From Methylophaga muralis (lineage in GTDB: Bacteria > Pseudomonadota > Gammaproteobacteria > Nitrosococcales > Methylophagaceae), in NCBI RefSeq assembly GCF_001720165.1, contig NZ_MCRI01000006.1, forward strand, positions 28,113 through 92,112: DNA of 64,000 nucleotides, read 5' to 3'. Under the pieces are notes generated by a model. That model did no database searches. It was not told where the DNA came from and was given only the letters and a program-made list of their open reading frames with translations. Each line of letters starts with the position of its first letter. Positions within the stretch are counted from its first letter, which is position 1. Positions 39,172 through 50,843 of the stretch are shown here, piece by piece. The position numbers were made by a program, and so were the translations under genes.

Positions 39172-40557
39172 CTACGCATAAATAAGGCACGCTTCCAGCT
39201 CTTCTAAATCGACATCATCGGCGAGATATTTAACGTAGGCAATACGTTCTTCCAGCACAATCACAATCTCGGCCACACCTTTAATGGCATTCAGCCGTTC
39301 AACAAACTCATCTGCTGTTTCTGCCGTCACTTCGTTTAACGGAATAATCCGACTACTGTAATGTTTTGGCGCTTGCATGGGTAGCATCAGCAGCAACCAC
39401 AAAGAACTGATGATTCCGGCAGACCAGAAGATCCAGCTGATATCGCCAAAACTGTAGATTATTCCGCCTAAAATACCGCCAAGAAAGGCTCCAATAAATT
39501 GGGCGCTGGAATAAATGCCCATCGCCGTGCCTTTGTTTTTAATCGGACTTAGTTTTGACATCATCGAAGGCAGACTGGCTTCAAGAATATTAAATGCGGT
39601 AAAAAATAACCATAAGCAAATCATCAGCATGGCTAATGAGCTTGGCAATAACGCCCAACCAATTTGAGCAACAGCCAGGACAGCAATTGCCCCGATAAAC
39701 ACCATTTTCATTTTGCGTTGTTTTTCTGCGATCAGAATAAACGGCACCATGCTGATAAATGCCAGTAATAAAACGGGTAAATAGGTTAGCGCTAAATCCG
39801 CCTTAGCCACCCCGGCAAAATCCTGCAAAGCGATGGGCAGTGCAAAAAAACTCAAGGTAAGCAATAAATGCAGTACTAGAATGCTGACCACCAGTCGCAT
39901 AATTGAAGTGTTTGCTAATACCTCACCAATTTGCGCGCGGGCTGGTTTCATATCCTGATGTTGTTTGTGTTTAAACGGAGTGGGCACCCACCACCGAAGC
40001 ACAATCATGCCAAAAATGGCCATCAGCGCAGTGGCCCAGAAAATACCATCCAGACCAATCCAGCTTTCTAAAGCGGCGCCGCCGGCTAATGCCACCGAAA
40101 ATGATAAACCGATACTGATGCCAATTGCGGCCATGGCTTTGGTGCGATGTTGATCGCGAGTCAGATCAGCTGTTAAGGCCATCACCACCGCAGCAATCGC
40201 GCCGCTGCCTTGTAACAGGCGACCTAATATGACGGTATAAATGGAGTCTGCCATGGCTGCCAGCAAGCTGCCCAAAGCAAACAGGATCAGACCTATATAG
40301 ATGACCTTCTTACGACCAATTCGATCAGAGAGCATGCCAAACGGAATTTGCAACAAGGCTTGAGTTAATCCATAGGCACCGATGGCGAGACCGATTAATA
40401 TCGGCGTGCTGTGTGAATATTGTTGGGCGGAGAGTGAAAATACCGGCAGAATCATAAACAACCCAAGCATTCGCAGGGCGAATATGAGTGATAAACCGGA
40501 AATAGTGCGTTTCTCCAGCGCACTGAGTGCGTCAGATGTGGCTTGCTTTTGCGTCAT
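39172..40557 (-). CDS. MFS transporter with C-terminal ACT-like extension
   Basis: A 461-residue major facilitator with 12 hydrophobic segments and the loop 2-3 signature GMLSDRIGRKKVI. After the last helix, about 70 soluble residues (ETADEFVERLNAIKGVAEIVIVLEERIAYVKYL) form an ACT-like domain. This form of transporter is regularly encoded between ssb and divergent uvrA in gammaproteobacteria. Substrate unknown; drug or sugar efflux has been suggested for relatives, but nothing here shows it. Confidence 0.85.
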   Translation of the reverse strand: MTQKQATSDALSALEKRTISGLSLIFALRMLGLFMILPVFSLSAQQYSHSTPILIGLAIGAYGLTQALLQIPFGMLSDRIGRKKVIYIGLILFALGSLLAAMADSIYTVILGRLLQGSGAIAAVVMALTADLTRDQHRTKAMAAIGISIGLSFSVALAGGAALESWIGLDGIFWATALMAIFGMIVLRWWVPTPFKHKQHQDMKPARAQIGEVLANTSIMRLVVSILVLHLLLTLSFFALPIALQDFAGVAKADLALTYLPVLLLAFISMVPFILIAEKQRKMKMVFIGAIAVLAVAQIGWALLPSSLAMLMICLWLFFTAFNILEASLPSMMSKLSPIKNKGTAMGIYSSAQFIGAFLGGILGGIIYSFGDISWIFWSAGIISSLWLLLMLPMQAPKHYSSRIIPLNEVTAETADEFVERLNAIKGVAEIVIVLEERIAYVKYLADDVDLEELEACLIYA

Positions 40558-40607
40558 GATAGGGTGACAGAGTATATTGATCCGTTCGATTTTACTACGG
40601 AACAGGC

Positions 40608-43427
40608 ATGAAAAGTATCAGTATTCGCGGCGCCCGTACTCACAACCTGAAAAACATTGATCTGGACCTGCCCAGAGATGCGCTTATTGTGATTACCGGC
40701 TTGTCTGGATCAGGCAAATCGTCACTGGCTTTTGACACTTTGTATGCGGAAGGTCAGCGGCGTTATGTAGAATCTCTGTCAGCTTACGCCAGACAGTTTC
40801 TATCGATGATGGAAAAACCGGATGTCGATCATATCGAGGGGCTTTCACCTGCTATTTCCATAGAGCAGAAATCGACTTCGCATAATCCACGTTCCACCGT
40901 CGGCACGATTACTGAAATCTATGATTACCTGAGGTTATTGTTGGCTCGCGCCGGTGAGCCACGTTGCCCGACCCATCATTTGCCGTTGGAAGCACAAACC
41001 GTCAGCCAGATGGTTGATACCGTGTTAGCCATGCCCGAAGGCAAGCGCTTAATGCTCTTGGCACCAGTGATTCAAGACCGTAAAGGCGAGCATCTGTCAG
41101 TGTTTGAGGGGCTGCGAGCTCAAGGCTTTGTTCGTGCCCGAGTCAACGGAGAAGTGGTTGAACTGGATGATCCGCCGGAGCTGGAATTACGCAAAAAACA
41201 CACGATAGAAGCCGTAGTTGACCGCTTTAAAGTGCGTGAAGATCTTCAACAACGACTGGCAGAATCATTTGAAACGGCTCTGAAATTAGCCGATGGTGTG
41301 GCCAAAGTGGTGTCGATGGATGATGATACCGACCAAACTCTGTTTTCTGCACGGTTTGCCTGTTCCGAATGTGGTTATTCGATTGCAGAGCTTGAACCAC
41401 GGATGTTTTCGTTTAATAACCCCGCCGGGGCTTGCCCAACTTGTGATGGTCTGGGCATTAAACAGTTTGTCGATCCCTCACGCGTCGTTGCTCATCCGGA
41501 GCTGAGTTTGGCCGCTGGTGCGATTCGCGGTTGGGATCGTCGCAATGCTTATTATTACCAAATGATTCTGTCATTAGCAGATCACTTTCAATTCAATATT
41601 GATGCGGCATTTGACTCATTGCCTGAGAATGTCCGCCAAGTGATTCTGTATGGCAGTGGTCGCACTGAAATTGATTTCAGCTATATCAGTGATCGTGGCA
41701 AACGAGTCAGCCGTAAACATGCATTTGAAGGGATAATTCCTAACCTGCAACGCCGATACCACGAGACTGAATCTGGCAGCGTTCGTGATGAACTAGCCAA
41801 GTTTCATTCAATTCGAGCATGTCCCGATTGCCATGGCACACGTTTAACCGAATCTGCACGTAATGTGTTTATTAATGAAACCAATTTGCCCGAAATTACT
41901 GCGATGCCAATTGGTGAAGCCACCCGCTTTTTCCAGCAATTAGAATTGCCTGGTAAGCGTGGAGAAATCGCCAGCAAGATTGTCAGCGAGATCAGTGCCC
42001 GTTTGAGTTTTCTGGTCAATGTCGGATTGGATTATCTGTCGCTGGCGCGTAGTGCCGATACCTTATCAGGTGGTGAAGCCCAACGTATTCGTCTGGCCAG
42101 TCAGATCGGTGCCGGTCTGGTTGGCGTTATGTATATCCTCGATGAACCGTCAATTGGTCTGCATCAACGTGATAATGATCGCTTGCTGGCGACGCTGACT
42201 CGACTACGTGATCTGGGGAATACGGTAATCGTAGTTGAGCATGATGAAGATGCGATCCGCAGTGCCGATTATGTGCTGGATATCGGGCCGGGGGCCGGTG
42301 TACATGGTGGTGAGATTGTGGCACGTGGTACACCACAAGACATTATGGATAGTGAGCATTCGCTCACCGGCCAATACCTGTCAGGTCGCCGTAAAATCGA
42401 AATTCCGGCGAAACGTGAAGCCGCTCATGCCGGCAAGTCAATTGGCCTGCGTGGTGCGTGTGGTAATAACCTGAAACATGTCGATGTGGATATTCCGATT
42501 GGTTTAATGACCTGTGTCACCGGCGTATCAGGTTCCGGTAAATCCACGTTGATTAATGAAACCCTGCTCAAGTTGACCTCCAAAACCCTGAATGGCGCTT
42601 CGGAAGAACCGGCTCCACATACAGAAATTCTAGGACTGGATCAGTTAGATAAGGTGGTGGCGATTAACCAAAGCCCGATCGGAAGAACACCTCGTTCCAA
42701 TCCGGCGACTTACACCGGTTTATTTACGCCGATTCGTGAATTATTTGCCGGTACTCAGGAAGCACGAGCTAGAGGTTATGGGCCAGGACGTTTCAGTTTT
42801 AATGTCAAAGGCGGTCGCTGTGAAGCCTGTCAGGGTGATGGCCTGATTAAAGTGGAAATGCACTTTTTGCCCGATATTTATGTGCCTTGTGATGTGTGTA
42901 AAGGTCAGCGTTACAATCGAGAAACTTTGGATATTCGCTATAAAGGCAAAACCATTACCGAAGTGCTCGATATGACCATCGAAGATGCCAATGTGTTTTT
43001 TGAAAACATTCCGGTGGTGGCCAAAAAACTGCAAACGCTGATTGATGTTGGCCTGACCTATATCAAGCTGGGACAAAACGCTACAACACTGTCCGGCGGT
43101 GAAGCACAGCGGGTTAAACTGGCCAAAGAGCTCTCAAAACGCGATACCGGTAAAACGCTGTACATTCTGGATGAACCAACCACGGGTCTGCATTTTTACG
43201 ATATCGAGCAACTGCTGAAAGTGCTGCACCATCTGCGGGATCGTGGCAATACCATTGTGGTGATTGAACATAATCTGGATGTGGTGAAAACCGCTGATTG
43301 GGTGATTGATATGGGACCTGAAGGTGGTGCTGGTGGTGGTGAAATCATTGCCGTCGGTACGCCCGAACAGATTGCCGAACATCCACGTTCGCATACCGGA
43401 CATTATTTAAAGCCGTTACTGAAATGA
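40608..43427 (+). CDS. uvrA: Excinuclease ABC subunit A
   Basis: A 939-residue DNA-damage sensor of nucleotide excision repair. Two ABC modules: Walker [21 protein letters not shown] near residue 30 and [15 protein letters not shown] near 640, signatures [16 protein letters not shown] and [16 protein letters not shown]. Zinc-binding pairs CSECGYS..CPTC and [14 protein letters not shown] are intact. The length is typical (940). The stop overlaps the CYTH gene start as ATGA. No clear LexA box was identified in the 50-base divergent gap. Confidence 0.98.
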   Translation: MKSISIRGARTHNLKNIDLDLPRDALIVITGLSGSGKSSLAFDTLYAEGQRRYVESLSAYARQFLSMMEKPDVDHIEGLSPAISIEQKSTSHNPRSTVGTITEIYDYLRLLLARAGEPRCPTHHLPLEAQTVSQMVDTVLAMPEGKRLMLLAPVIQDRKGEHLSVFEGLRAQGFVRARVNGEVVELDDPPELELRKKHTIEAVVDRFKVREDLQQRLAESFETALKLADGVAKVVSMDDDTDQTLFSARFACSECGYSIAELEPRMFSFNNPAGACPTCDGLGIKQFVDPSRVVAHPELSLAAGAIRGWDRRNAYYYQMILSLADHFQFNIDAAFDSLPENVRQVILYGSGRTEIDFSYISDRGKRVSRKHAFEGIIPNLQRRYHETESGSVRDELAKFHSIRACPDCHGTRLTESARNVFINETNLPEITAMPIGEATRFFQQLELPGKRGEIASKIVSEISARLSFLVNVGLDYLSLARSADTLSGGEAQRIRLASQIGAGLVGVMYILDEPSIGLHQRDNDRLLATLTRLRDLGNTVIVVEHDEDAIRSADYVLDIGPGAGVHGGEIVARGTPQDIMDSEHSLTGQYLSGRRKIEIPAKREAAHAGKSIGLRGACGNNLKHVDVDIPIGLMTCVTGVSGSGKSTLINETLLKLTSKTLNGASEEPAPHTEILGLDQLDKVVAINQSPIGRTPRSNPATYTGLFTPIRELFAGTQEARARGYGPGRFSFNVKGGRCEACQGDGLIKVEMHFLPDIYVPCDVCKGQRYNRETLDIRYKGKTITEVLDMTIEDANVFFENIPVVAKKLQTLIDVGLTYIKLGQNATTLSGGEAQRVKLAKELSKRDTGKTLYILDEPTTGLHFYDIEQLLKVLHHLRDRGNTIVVIEHNLDVVKTADWVIDMGPEGGAGGGEIIAVGTPEQIAEHPRSHTGHYLKPLLK

Positions 43428-44047
43428 GTCTTGAACAGGAAATGAAACTCGCCGTGAATGGCGATAGCAAACTCAACCTTGCTGATTTGGATTGGTTGCA
43501 AGCGATGACTCATGAGCAAAAACAGCTGCAGCTGCGTACCGAATATTTTGATACGCCACAATTGAAACTGAAACAACAGGGCATTGCCTTACGGATGCGG
43601 CAAATTGATGACCAGTGGCTGCAAACGGTAAAGACCAGTGGAAAGGTTAAAGATGGCCTGCATCAGCGTGAAGAATGGGAGCATCCCATTATGAATGGCG
43701 AGTTTGATCTGCCATTGTTACGTCAGACACCATTGGCACCGATCGTTGATGACAGTGGCAGCTGGAAGCAATTACAACGGTTGTTTTTCACCGAATTCGA
43801 GCGCGACATTCGCATGCTGGAAGCCTCGCAGGAAACCTTGATTGAACTGGCCTACGATTTTGGTGAAGCCGGTTCGGGCGACCGTCGTGCGATGATTCAT
43901 GAAATTGAACTCGAATTACGTCACGGTTCACTTGAGGTACTGCAGCAAGTGGCAGAACGATTGAAAACAGAATTGAACTTGGCCTATAACAATCGCAGTA
44001 AAGCTGAAATCGGTTATCAGTTATATCAGCAAAACCAAGCTAGTTAG
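43424..44047 (+). CDS. CYTH-domain protein (inorganic triphosphatase-like)
   Basis: A 207-residue CYTH protein. The metal/triphosphate signature ExExK is present at the N-terminus as EQEMKL, followed by [21 protein letters not shown] and WLQTVKT, then RREEWEHP-type basic and acidic strands, all from the triphosphate tunnel fold. Relatives such as E. coli YgiF hydrolyse tripolyphosphate; ours lacks the C-terminal CHAD domain. It is translationally coupled to uvrA by a four-base overlap and converges with the TonB gene. Confidence 0.85.
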   Translation: MSLEQEMKLAVNGDSKLNLADLDWLQAMTHEQKQLQLRTEYFDTPQLKLKQQGIALRMRQIDDQWLQTVKTSGKVKDGLHQREEWEHPIMNGEFDLPLLRQTPLAPIVDDSGSWKQLQRLFFTEFERDIRMLEASQETLIELAYDFGEAGSGDRRAMIHEIELELRHGSLEVLQQVAERLKTELNLAYNNRSKAEIGYQLYQQNQAS

Positions 44048-44053
44048 CTTCAT

Positions 44054-45112
44054 CTAGCGAGCTGACATACCCCTAGCGCTTTCAAACTTCCAGGTACGGA
44101 TAATGGTCAGCATATCGCTGCCTTGAAGCACATCTTCGGGGATAGCAGCATACGGTGCGCCTAAACGCACAATGCGAACTGCAGCATCATCCAACACTTT
44201 ATGCCCAGATGAGCGAGACACAACAATGCCATCCGGCGGTACACTGCCATCCGGTTTGATATCAACGGAAAGCATCAAACTGCCGTTAATGCCTTGATCC
44301 TTGGCTTCCTGTGGATAATTCATATTGCCGATCCGTTCGACTTTCATTTCCCAGGCCCGCATATACGCTGCAGCGGAATATTCCTTAGTCGCTGCTGAAA
44401 TACGACGCTTTTTCGGGGTTTCACTTAGCGACTTACTGTTGTTCTCCATGGCGCTTTGTAAGGAACCAATTTCATTGCGCGCCCGGGCAATAAGCTCGGA
44501 ACCTGATAACTTGGGGGGTTCCATCTCGATGGTTTCGATCGCATCAACAACAGACTCGGTAACGATTTCCGTTGTTTCAACTTTACGCTCGGCGTTCTCG
44601 GTAGTGACTTTTTTGCTGGCGGTTTCTGGCTCTGGCTTAGGCTCAACAGGTTCTGCAGGTGTCTCAACCACGGGTGGTTCTGGCGCTGCTTCAACCACGA
44701 CAGGTTCAGTTACGGCAGGCACATCTTCAACTATGGGAGTTTCATCCAGTACCGGTTCAGGGGGCACAGTTTCAACTGGCACAGGAACCAGTTCAGTGAT
44801 TGGAGCAGGTAATGGATCAGTTGATGCTGGTGGTTCTTCGGCAATCGGTACAGCCATGTCTGGTGTAGGTTCTGGCGATTTTTCTTCGGTTTCACCGCCA
44901 CCTTCATTGGTGACTTGCGCCAGATAACTAGGTTCTTCCGGAGCTTGTTCGGTTTGCTGTTTGACCAAGGTGATATCCAGCTGATTGACCGGCGCATTGG
45001 TCGGCGGAGAGGTCACAGTAAAGCTGACGGCAAGCACCACAATCGCATGCAAAATTACTGAGCCAATAATGGTCAGAATAAAGCGATCAGTGGCGCTTGA
45101 GGTGCGAATCAT
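44054..45112 (-). CDS. tonB: TonB-like energy transducer
   Basis: A 352-residue protein with an N-terminal membrane anchor (FILTIIGSVILHAIVVLAVSF), a long Pro/Glu/Val-rich periplasmic spacer (residues ~50-200) and a C-terminal TonB domain. The domain runs YMRAWEMKVERIGNMNYPQEAKDQGINGSLMLSVDIKPDGSV through WKFESARG. Its job is to pass proton-motive force to outer-membrane receptors. No exbB-exbD pair is next to it. The GC-rich spacer produces a long antisense open frame that is not a gene. It follows gshB and apbE with four bases between. Confidence 0.88.
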   Translation of the reverse strand: MIRTSSATDRFILTIIGSVILHAIVVLAVSFTVTSPPTNAPVNQLDITLVKQQTEQAPEEPSYLAQVTNEGGGETEEKSPEPTPDMAVPIAEEPPASTDPLPAPITELVPVPVETVPPEPVLDETPIVEDVPAVTEPVVVEAAPEPPVVETPAEPVEPKPEPETASKKVTTENAERKVETTEIVTESVVDAIETIEMEPPKLSGSELIARARNEIGSLQSAMENNSKSLSETPKKRRISAATKEYSAAAYMRAWEMKVERIGNMNYPQEAKDQGINGSLMLSVDIKPDGSVPPDGIVVSRSSGHKVLDDAAVRIVRLGAPYAAIPEDVLQGSDMLTIIRTWKFESARGMSAR

Positions 45113-45116
45113 TTAA

Positions 45117-46163
45117 TTACTCTTGCGGAATGTCGCGGATAATAGGTTCACGATCATGTCCGGTTAGCCTGACACGCTGCTGCATCGCTGGACTCATTTC
45201 AACTTCGCCATCTGCTGTGACCAACATCACCATATTCAAACCCATGTCAGCAGCAACTGTTGGCCAGTCTCTTCCCGCCACAAAAATAGCGGTAGCAGCA
45301 GCATCTGCCAACGAAGCATTCTCATGAATCACGGTGGAAGACATCGCCTGATCGGCAGGATAGCCAGTGCGTGGATCCAAAATATGTGGATAACGTTTGC
45401 CTTCATAAATAAAAAATCGTTCGTAGTCGCCAGAGCTGAAAACACTCTCATCATCGCTGACCGCAACGGAAGCCAGAACTCTGTCATGTCGCGGATGGCG
45501 AATACCAATAATCCAAGGCCGCTCACCATGTTTACCGATAGCGCGTAAATCGCCACCTATGTTAACTACAGCATGTTGAATGCCCTGTTGTTGCAATATA
45601 GCGATCGCGTTATCAACAGCATAGCCTTTGGCAAAGCCGCCAAAGCCGAGGCGAACATTGGTATTGTTACTGGTTAACAGACCATTTTCGATCTGAATAT
45701 CTTCCATAGTCGGGCTATCAGCAAGCCAGGCATCAATATCATCCTGGGCTGGCGGAGGGCGGGACTCAAACCAGTTATCCTGCTCATAGCCCCATAGTTT
45801 GAACAGATTTCCGGCTGCTGGATTAAATAATTGACCACTCTCACGGGCCAAAGTCTGTGCCAGTAAAATAACTGAGGCGACTTTGTCATCGACTTCAATT
45901 GGTTCGCCAGCAGCGATGGCATCATTGATTTTGGTCAATACACTGGGCTGCCATGCATGCCACAGATCATTTACATCGGAAAAGGACTGTTCCAACGCAT
46001 CAATGGTTTTGGCTGCGGCCTCCTGATCAACACCATAAAGACTGACGTCAATTTCAGTGCCAAATGCATAAAACTTGGCTTGTAACGCCCGATCGCTGTC
46101 ACCGCAAGCAGTTAACAAAGTTAGACCAATAACCAATAAAAGGCTGTGTAAAACAGTCTTCAT
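45117..46163 (-). CDS. apbE: FAD:protein FMN transferase (ApbE)
   Basis: A 348-residue lipoprotein with the lipobox LLTAC (Cys20). ApbE attaches FMN to a threonine or serine of target proteins such as the Na+-NQR and RNF subunits, on the periplasmic side. Visible motifs: MQAKFYAFGTEIDV-like start, NVRLGFGGFAKGYAVDNA, VNIGGDLRAIG, and HILDPRTGYPAD with a following ATAIFVAG. It overlaps gshB by four bases and is four bases from tonB, an unusual insertion in the more common gshB-tonB order. Confidence 0.92.
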   Translation of the reverse strand: MKTVLHSLLLVIGLTLLTACGDSDRALQAKFYAFGTEIDVSLYGVDQEAAAKTIDALEQSFSDVNDLWHAWQPSVLTKINDAIAAGEPIEVDDKVASVILLAQTLARESGQLFNPAAGNLFKLWGYEQDNWFESRPPPAQDDIDAWLADSPTMEDIQIENGLLTSNNTNVRLGFGGFAKGYAVDNAIAILQQQGIQHAVVNIGGDLRAIGKHGERPWIIGIRHPRHDRVLASVAVSDDESVFSSGDYERFFIYEGKRYPHILDPRTGYPADQAMSSTVIHENASLADAAATAIFVAGRDWPTVAADMGLNMVMLVTADGEVEMSPAMQQRVRLTGHDREPIIRDIPQE

Positions 46164-47104
46164 AAATGCGCCTCAATACAATTCATTAAATCCCCGGCAA
46201 TATTCAGATTGAATTGCCGATCCAATTCGCGGATACAGGTCGGACTGGTGACATTGATCTCGGTAAGATAATCACCAATCACATCCAAACCAACAAATAA
46301 CAAACCTTTCTCACGTAATTTCGGGCCGACCTGTTGGCAGATCCAGCGATCTCTCTCGGTTAATTCGCGACCTTCGCCGCGACCACCTGCTGCCAGGTTT
46401 CCGCGAGTTTCACCTGCTGCAGGAATCCGTGCCAGAGCATAGGGCACCGGTTCGCCGTTAATCAGTAAAATGCGTTTATCACCATCTTTGATGGCCGGTA
46501 AATATTGCTGCACCATCACCGATTTTTTGCCTTGATCGGTTAAGGTTTCGACGATCACTGAAAAATTGGGGTCGCCCTGACTGACCTTGAAAATCGATGC
46601 GCCACCCATGCCATCCAGAGGTTTGATAATAATATCGCCGTACTGTTCCTGAAACTCCCGCATCAGCTCTTTCTTGCGAGTCACCAGGGTCGGCGGGCAG
46701 CATTGTGGAAACCAGGCAGTGAATAATTTCTCATTAGCATCACGCAGGCTTTGCGGATGATTCACCACTAATACACCTTCAGACTGAGCTTGTTCCAGCA
46801 GATAAGTGCTGTAGATATATTCCATATCAAACGGCGGATCCTTGCGCATCAGGATCGCATCCAGCTCGTTCAGCCTGCGTGTTTTGGCTTCGCCTAACTG
46901 AAACCAATTATTGGCATCTTCGGTGACATGCAGATCTCGCATACTGGCCATGACTTTTCCCTGGCTCAGATACAAATCCTGCTGTTCCATATATTGGATA
47001 GTCCAGCCTTTGGCCTGAGCGGCCAAAAGCATCGCAAAACTGCTGTCTTTTTTGATATTGATGGCCGAAATGGGGTCCATCACGATGCCGATTAGTCGCG
47101 ACAT
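46160..47104 (-). CDS. gshB: Glutathione synthetase
   Basis: A 314-residue ATP-grasp ligase joining gamma-glutamylcysteine and glycine. The start at ATG 47104 gives MSRLIGIVMDPISAINIKKDS, the family N-terminus; an upstream in-frame start adds 23 residues without support. RKDPPFDMEYIYSTYLLE, IIKPLDGMGGASIF and the ATP-grasp end GLDVIGDYLTEINVTSPTCIREL are conserved. Glutathione also matters in formaldehyde handling, but the housekeeping role suffices. First gene of gshB-apbE-tonB. Confidence 0.96.
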   Translation of the reverse strand: MSRLIGIVMDPISAINIKKDSSFAMLLAAQAKGWTIQYMEQQDLYLSQGKVMASMRDLHVTEDANNWFQLGEAKTRRLNELDAILMRKDPPFDMEYIYSTYLLEQAQSEGVLVVNHPQSLRDANEKLFTAWFPQCCPPTLVTRKKELMREFQEQYGDIIIKPLDGMGGASIFKVSQGDPNFSVIVETLTDQGKKSVMVQQYLPAIKDGDKRILLINGEPVPYALARIPAAGETRGNLAAGGRGEGRELTERDRWICQQVGPKLREKGLLFVGLDVIGDYLTEINVTSPTCIRELDRQFNLNIAGDLMNCIEAHL

Positions 47105-47283
47105 GATTCTGCTCTTTAACGTTTCAAGGGTCGCTGCATTGTACCGTATCTGTTTCCTCACGGTGGCAGTCACAAAATACCATTACCAGCAAAGGCTTTA
47201 ATGATTGCTGAGTTGTCTCTACAAGCCATGGTGTTATTCGCTATAATCAGTGCATTTTTAGTCATGCGAAGACAATTTTCTCA

Positions 47284-48219
47284 ATGAGTGATTCTGCGGC
47301 AACTGTGGCGGCCACGCCAAAAACCTTTCAAGAGCTGATTCTGCGTTTGCAACAATACTGGGCAGAGCAAGGCTGTGTGTTATTGCAACCCTATGATATG
47401 GAAGTGGGGGCAGGTACTTTCCACCCGGCAACATTTTTACGGGCGATAGGCCCGGAGCCATGGAGTGCGGCTTATGTCCAGCCTTCCCGTCGACCGACTG
47501 ATGGTCGTTATGGTGATAACCCCAATCGATTGCAGCACTATTATCAGTTTCAGGTGTTGATCAAACCATCACCGTTGAATATTCAGGAACTGTATCTTGG
47601 CTCATTACGCATGCTGGGAATCGATACCGCAATTCATGATATTCGGTTTGTTGAAGATAACTGGGAATCACCGACTTTAGGTGCCTGGGGATTGGGCTGG
47701 GAAGTCTGGCTCAACGGCATGGAGGTGACACAGTTCACCTACTTCCAGCAAGTTGGCGGGCTTGAATGTAAGCCCGTAAGCGGTGAAATCACTTATGGTC
47801 TGGAACGTATCGCTATGTATCTGCAAGGTGTTGCCAGTGTTTACGATCTGGTCTGGGCCGATGGGCCATTAGGCAAAGTCACTTACGGCGATGTGTTTCA
47901 TCAGAACGAAGTCGAAATGTCGACCTATAACTTTGAACATGCCAATACCGAACATCTGTTTCAGCAGTTCGATAATTGTGAAAAAGAGAGTGAACGAATG
48001 ATTGCAGCGGGATTGCCATTACCTGCTTATGAAATGGTGTTGAAAGCATCACATACCTTTAACCTGCTGGATGCACGTAAAGCGATTTCGGTTACAGAAA
48101 GACAGCGTTTTATCCTGCGCGTCAGAACGTTGGCCAGAGCAGTTGCTCAGGCTTATTACGACCGCCGTGAGTCATTAGGCTTCCCGATGTTAGCCAACCA
48201 GGAAGAGGTGCAGTCATGA
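47284..48219 (+). CDS. glyQ: Glycyl-tRNA synthetase alpha subunit
   Basis: A 311-residue catalytic subunit of the bacterial alpha2beta2 glycyl-tRNA synthetase. [46 protein letters not shown] is the near-invariant start, and [28 protein letters not shown] follows. The stop overlaps the glyS start by four bases (ATGA), so both subunits are made in step. Confidence 0.98.
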   Translation: MSDSAATVAATPKTFQELILRLQQYWAEQGCVLLQPYDMEVGAGTFHPATFLRAIGPEPWSAAYVQPSRRPTDGRYGDNPNRLQHYYQFQVLIKPSPLNIQELYLGSLRMLGIDTAIHDIRFVEDNWESPTLGAWGLGWEVWLNGMEVTQFTYFQQVGGLECKPVSGEITYGLERIAMYLQGVASVYDLVWADGPLGKVTYGDVFHQNEVEMSTYNFEHANTEHLFQQFDNCEKESERMIAAGLPLPAYEMVLKASHTFNLLDARKAISVTERQRFILRVRTLARAVAQAYYDRRESLGFPMLANQEEVQS

Positions 48220-50294
48220 GCGATGTACGTGATTTTCTGTTGGAACTGGGTACCGAAGAGTTACCACCAAAGGCTTTGTCGACTTTGAGTGATGCTTTAC
48301 TCAAAGGGATTGAAAAAGGATTAACTGAGGCAGAACTCACTTTCTCAACTTCCAAAGCCTATGCCAGTCCTCGTCGTTTAGCGGTAGTGATCACCGGACT
48401 GCAGACTCATCAGGCCGATCGTAATATCGAAAAGCGTGGTCCCGCTGTTACCGCTGGTTTTGATGAAGATGGCAACCCGACCAAAGCGTTGCAGGGCTTT
48501 GCCCGCTCCTGCGGTGTGGAAGTTGATGCATTGGAAACACTGCAAACCGATAAAGGGGCTTGGCTGGTCTATCGCGAACAACAAGCTGGCCAAGCTGCCA
48601 CTGAGTTAATGCCAGAAATTGTCAAGCAGGCACTGGCGGCATTGCCGATTCCCAAGCGCATGCGCTGGGGCAGTTTGTCTGAAGAATTTGTAAGGCCGGT
48701 GCATTGGCTGGTGTTGATGCTGGGTGATGAGATTATTCCGGCCAGCCTGCTGGGTGTGCAATCTAATCAACTAAGTTATGGACATCGTTTTCATCATCCC
48801 CAGGCGATTCGAATCAGCAGTCCACAGACCTATGCGCCGCAATTGCTCAGCGAAGGCCATGTGATGGTCGATTTTGCAGAGCGTCGTGAAGCTATTCGTG
48901 GGCAGGTAAGTGAATTGGCCAGCCAACTGGGTGGACAAGCCATTATTGATGACGAATTGCTGGATGAAGTTACTGGACTGGTGGAATGGCCAGTTGCCTT
49001 GTCGGGTGAGTTTGAAAAACGGTTTCTCGAACTGCCATCGCAAGCTTTGATCTCATCTATGCAGGGACATCAAAAATATTTCCCGGTAGAAGATGCCACT
49101 GGCAAGTTACTGCCTTATTTTATTACCGTTTGTAATATTGAAAGTCGTGATCCGGCGCAGGTTATTGCCGGTAATGAACGAGTCATTCTGCCTCGCTTAA
49201 GTGATGCAGCATTTTTCTGGGATACCGATAGAAAACGCCCACTGGCAGATCGTCAGGAACAACTCAAAACCATCGTGTTCCAGAATCAATTGGGCACGGT
49301 CTATGACAAATCCCAGCGTGTTGCCAAGTTGGCTGGTTTTATTGCAGGCAAAATTGGTGGTGATATAGCACTGGCCGAACGTGCCTCTATGTTGGCTAAA
49401 TGTGATTTGGTTACCGAAATGGTCGGTGAATTCCCGGAACTGCAAGGCATTATGGGCAGTTTTTATGCCCGTCTGGATGGTGAGCAGGAAGAACTTGCCT
49501 TGGCAATGGATGAGCAATATTTACCTCGTTTTGCTGGAGACATTTTACCGCAGGGTAAAACCGGTCAAGCACTGAGTCTGGCCGAGAAAATCGATACCTT
49601 ATGCGGTTTGTTTGGTATCGGTCAGCCACCATCAGGTGCCAAGGATCCATTTGCTCTACGTCGAGCTGCGTTGGGTGTGCTGAGAATAATTATTGAAAAT
49701 AATCTGGATCTGGATCTTGCTGAGCTTTTACAGCAATCGGTCGGAAACTTTGATACACAACTGACCGAAACAGATGTTGTCGCTCCGGTAATGCAATATC
49801 TGTTTGACCGTTTACGCGGTTATGCGGCTGATGCCGGTCAACATGGCGATGTATTTGAGGCTGTTTTGGCGTTACAACCTACCCGTCCATTGGATTTCAT
49901 GCAGCGGATGCAGGCTGTATCAGCTTTCCGTGAAATGGAGCAGGCTGAAGCGTTGGCGGCAGGAAATAAACGTATTGATAATATTCTGCGTAAAAATGGC
50001 GCTTATGAAGCGGATCACCAGTTAAATCCCGCGTTACTTGAAGAAACAGCTGAACAACAACTCGCAGAAACTTTAAAACGTGTATCCGCAGATGTTGAAC
50101 CGTTGATGCAGCAAGCCGATTACACCGGAGTATTACGCAGACTAGCCGATATGCGCGAGAGTATTGATGCGTTTTTTGACGAAGTGATGGTTATGGCAGA
50201 AGATGAAGCCATTCGTCATAATCGTCTGGCGTTATTAAATCAGACTCGGGCGTTGTTCCTGGGTGTGGCGGATATTTCCCGATTACAAAATTAG
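48216..50294 (+). CDS. glyS: Glycyl-tRNA synthetase beta subunit
   Basis: A 692-residue beta subunit that binds tRNA-Gly. [16 protein letters not shown] at the N-terminus, [15 protein letters not shown] in the middle, and [27 protein letters not shown] plus the anticodon-binding C-terminus ([22 protein letters not shown]) are all family motifs. Length as in E. coli (689). gmhB follows after nine bases. Confidence 0.98.
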   Translation: MSDVRDFLLELGTEELPPKALSTLSDALLKGIEKGLTEAELTFSTSKAYASPRRLAVVITGLQTHQADRNIEKRGPAVTAGFDEDGNPTKALQGFARSCGVEVDALETLQTDKGAWLVYREQQAGQAATELMPEIVKQALAALPIPKRMRWGSLSEEFVRPVHWLVLMLGDEIIPASLLGVQSNQLSYGHRFHHPQAIRISSPQTYAPQLLSEGHVMVDFAERREAIRGQVSELASQLGGQAIIDDELLDEVTGLVEWPVALSGEFEKRFLELPSQALISSMQGHQKYFPVEDATGKLLPYFITVCNIESRDPAQVIAGNERVILPRLSDAAFFWDTDRKRPLADRQEQLKTIVFQNQLGTVYDKSQRVAKLAGFIAGKIGGDIALAERASMLAKCDLVTEMVGEFPELQGIMGSFYARLDGEQEELALAMDEQYLPRFAGDILPQGKTGQALSLAEKIDTLCGLFGIGQPPSGAKDPFALRRAALGVLRIIIENNLDLDLAELLQQSVGNFDTQLTETDVVAPVMQYLFDRLRGYAADAGQHGDVFEAVLALQPTRPLDFMQRMQAVSAFREMEQAEALAAGNKRIDNILRKNGAYEADHQLNPALLEETAEQQLAETLKRVSADVEPLMQQADYTGVLRRLADMRESIDAFFDEVMVMAEDEAIRHNRLALLNQTRALFLGVADISRLQN

Positions 50295-50303
50295 GATGCG
50301 TAT

Positions 50304-50843
50304 ATGTCGCTGATAATTCTCGATCGTGATGGTGTGATAAACCATGATTCTGATGATTTTATTAAATCGCCGGCAGAATGGGAGCCTATCGAGGGCAGTC
50401 TGGAAGCCATTGCGAGGCTGAATTATGCTGGATATCGGGTGGTGATCATTACTAACCAGTCTGGCATTGCCAGAGGTTTGCTGGATGTCGAAACCCTCAA
50501 CCGTATCCACAGCAAAATGCGACGCATGCTGGCGCAAGTCGGTGGACGCATCGAGGCCATTTTTTTCTGCCCGCATGGCCCGGATGATAATTGCGATTGC
50601 CGTAAACCTAAGGATGCAGCATTTAAAGAACTAGCGCATCGCTTGCGGGTAAAGCTAGATCATGTTCCTGCGGTAGGTGATTCGTTACGTGATATTCAGG
50701 CTGCACAATCGGCTGGTGCCAAACCAATACTGGTGCGTACTGGTAAAGGCGAAAAAACCTTTAAGAAAGGTATCCCGAAAGGCGTGCCGGTGTATGACAA
50801 TCTGGCTGCTGTAGCCGATGCATTATTGGAAGCCGCGATTTGA
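50304..50843 (+). CDS. gmhB: D-glycero-D-manno-heptose 1,7-bisphosphate 7-phosphatase
   Basis: A 179-residue HAD-family phosphatase of ADP-heptose synthesis for LPS inner core. The nucleophile motif is ILDRDGVINHDSDDF, motif II is ITNQSGIARG, and the zinc-binding loop is CPHGPDDNCDCRKP, which marks GmhB within the HAD group. VGDSLRDIQAAQSAGAKPILV is motif IV. It lies in the widespread glyQS-gmhB-plsC order, and its stop shares a base with the plsC ATG. Confidence 0.95.
   Translation: MSLIILDRDGVINHDSDDFIKSPAEWEPIEGSLEAIARLNYAGYRVVIITNQSGIARGLLDVETLNRIHSKMRRMLAQVGGRIEAIFFCPHGPDDNCDCRKPKDAAFKELAHRLRVKLDHVPAVGDSLRDIQAAQSAGAKPILVRTGKGEKTFKKGIPKGVPVYDNLAAVADALLEAAI

Noticed and set aside
44325..44927. 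200-residue open frame antisense to tonB, rich in Ser, Thr and Gly
   Set aside because: It mirrors the Pro/Glu/Val-rich spacer of TonB; composition artefact without a ribosome site.
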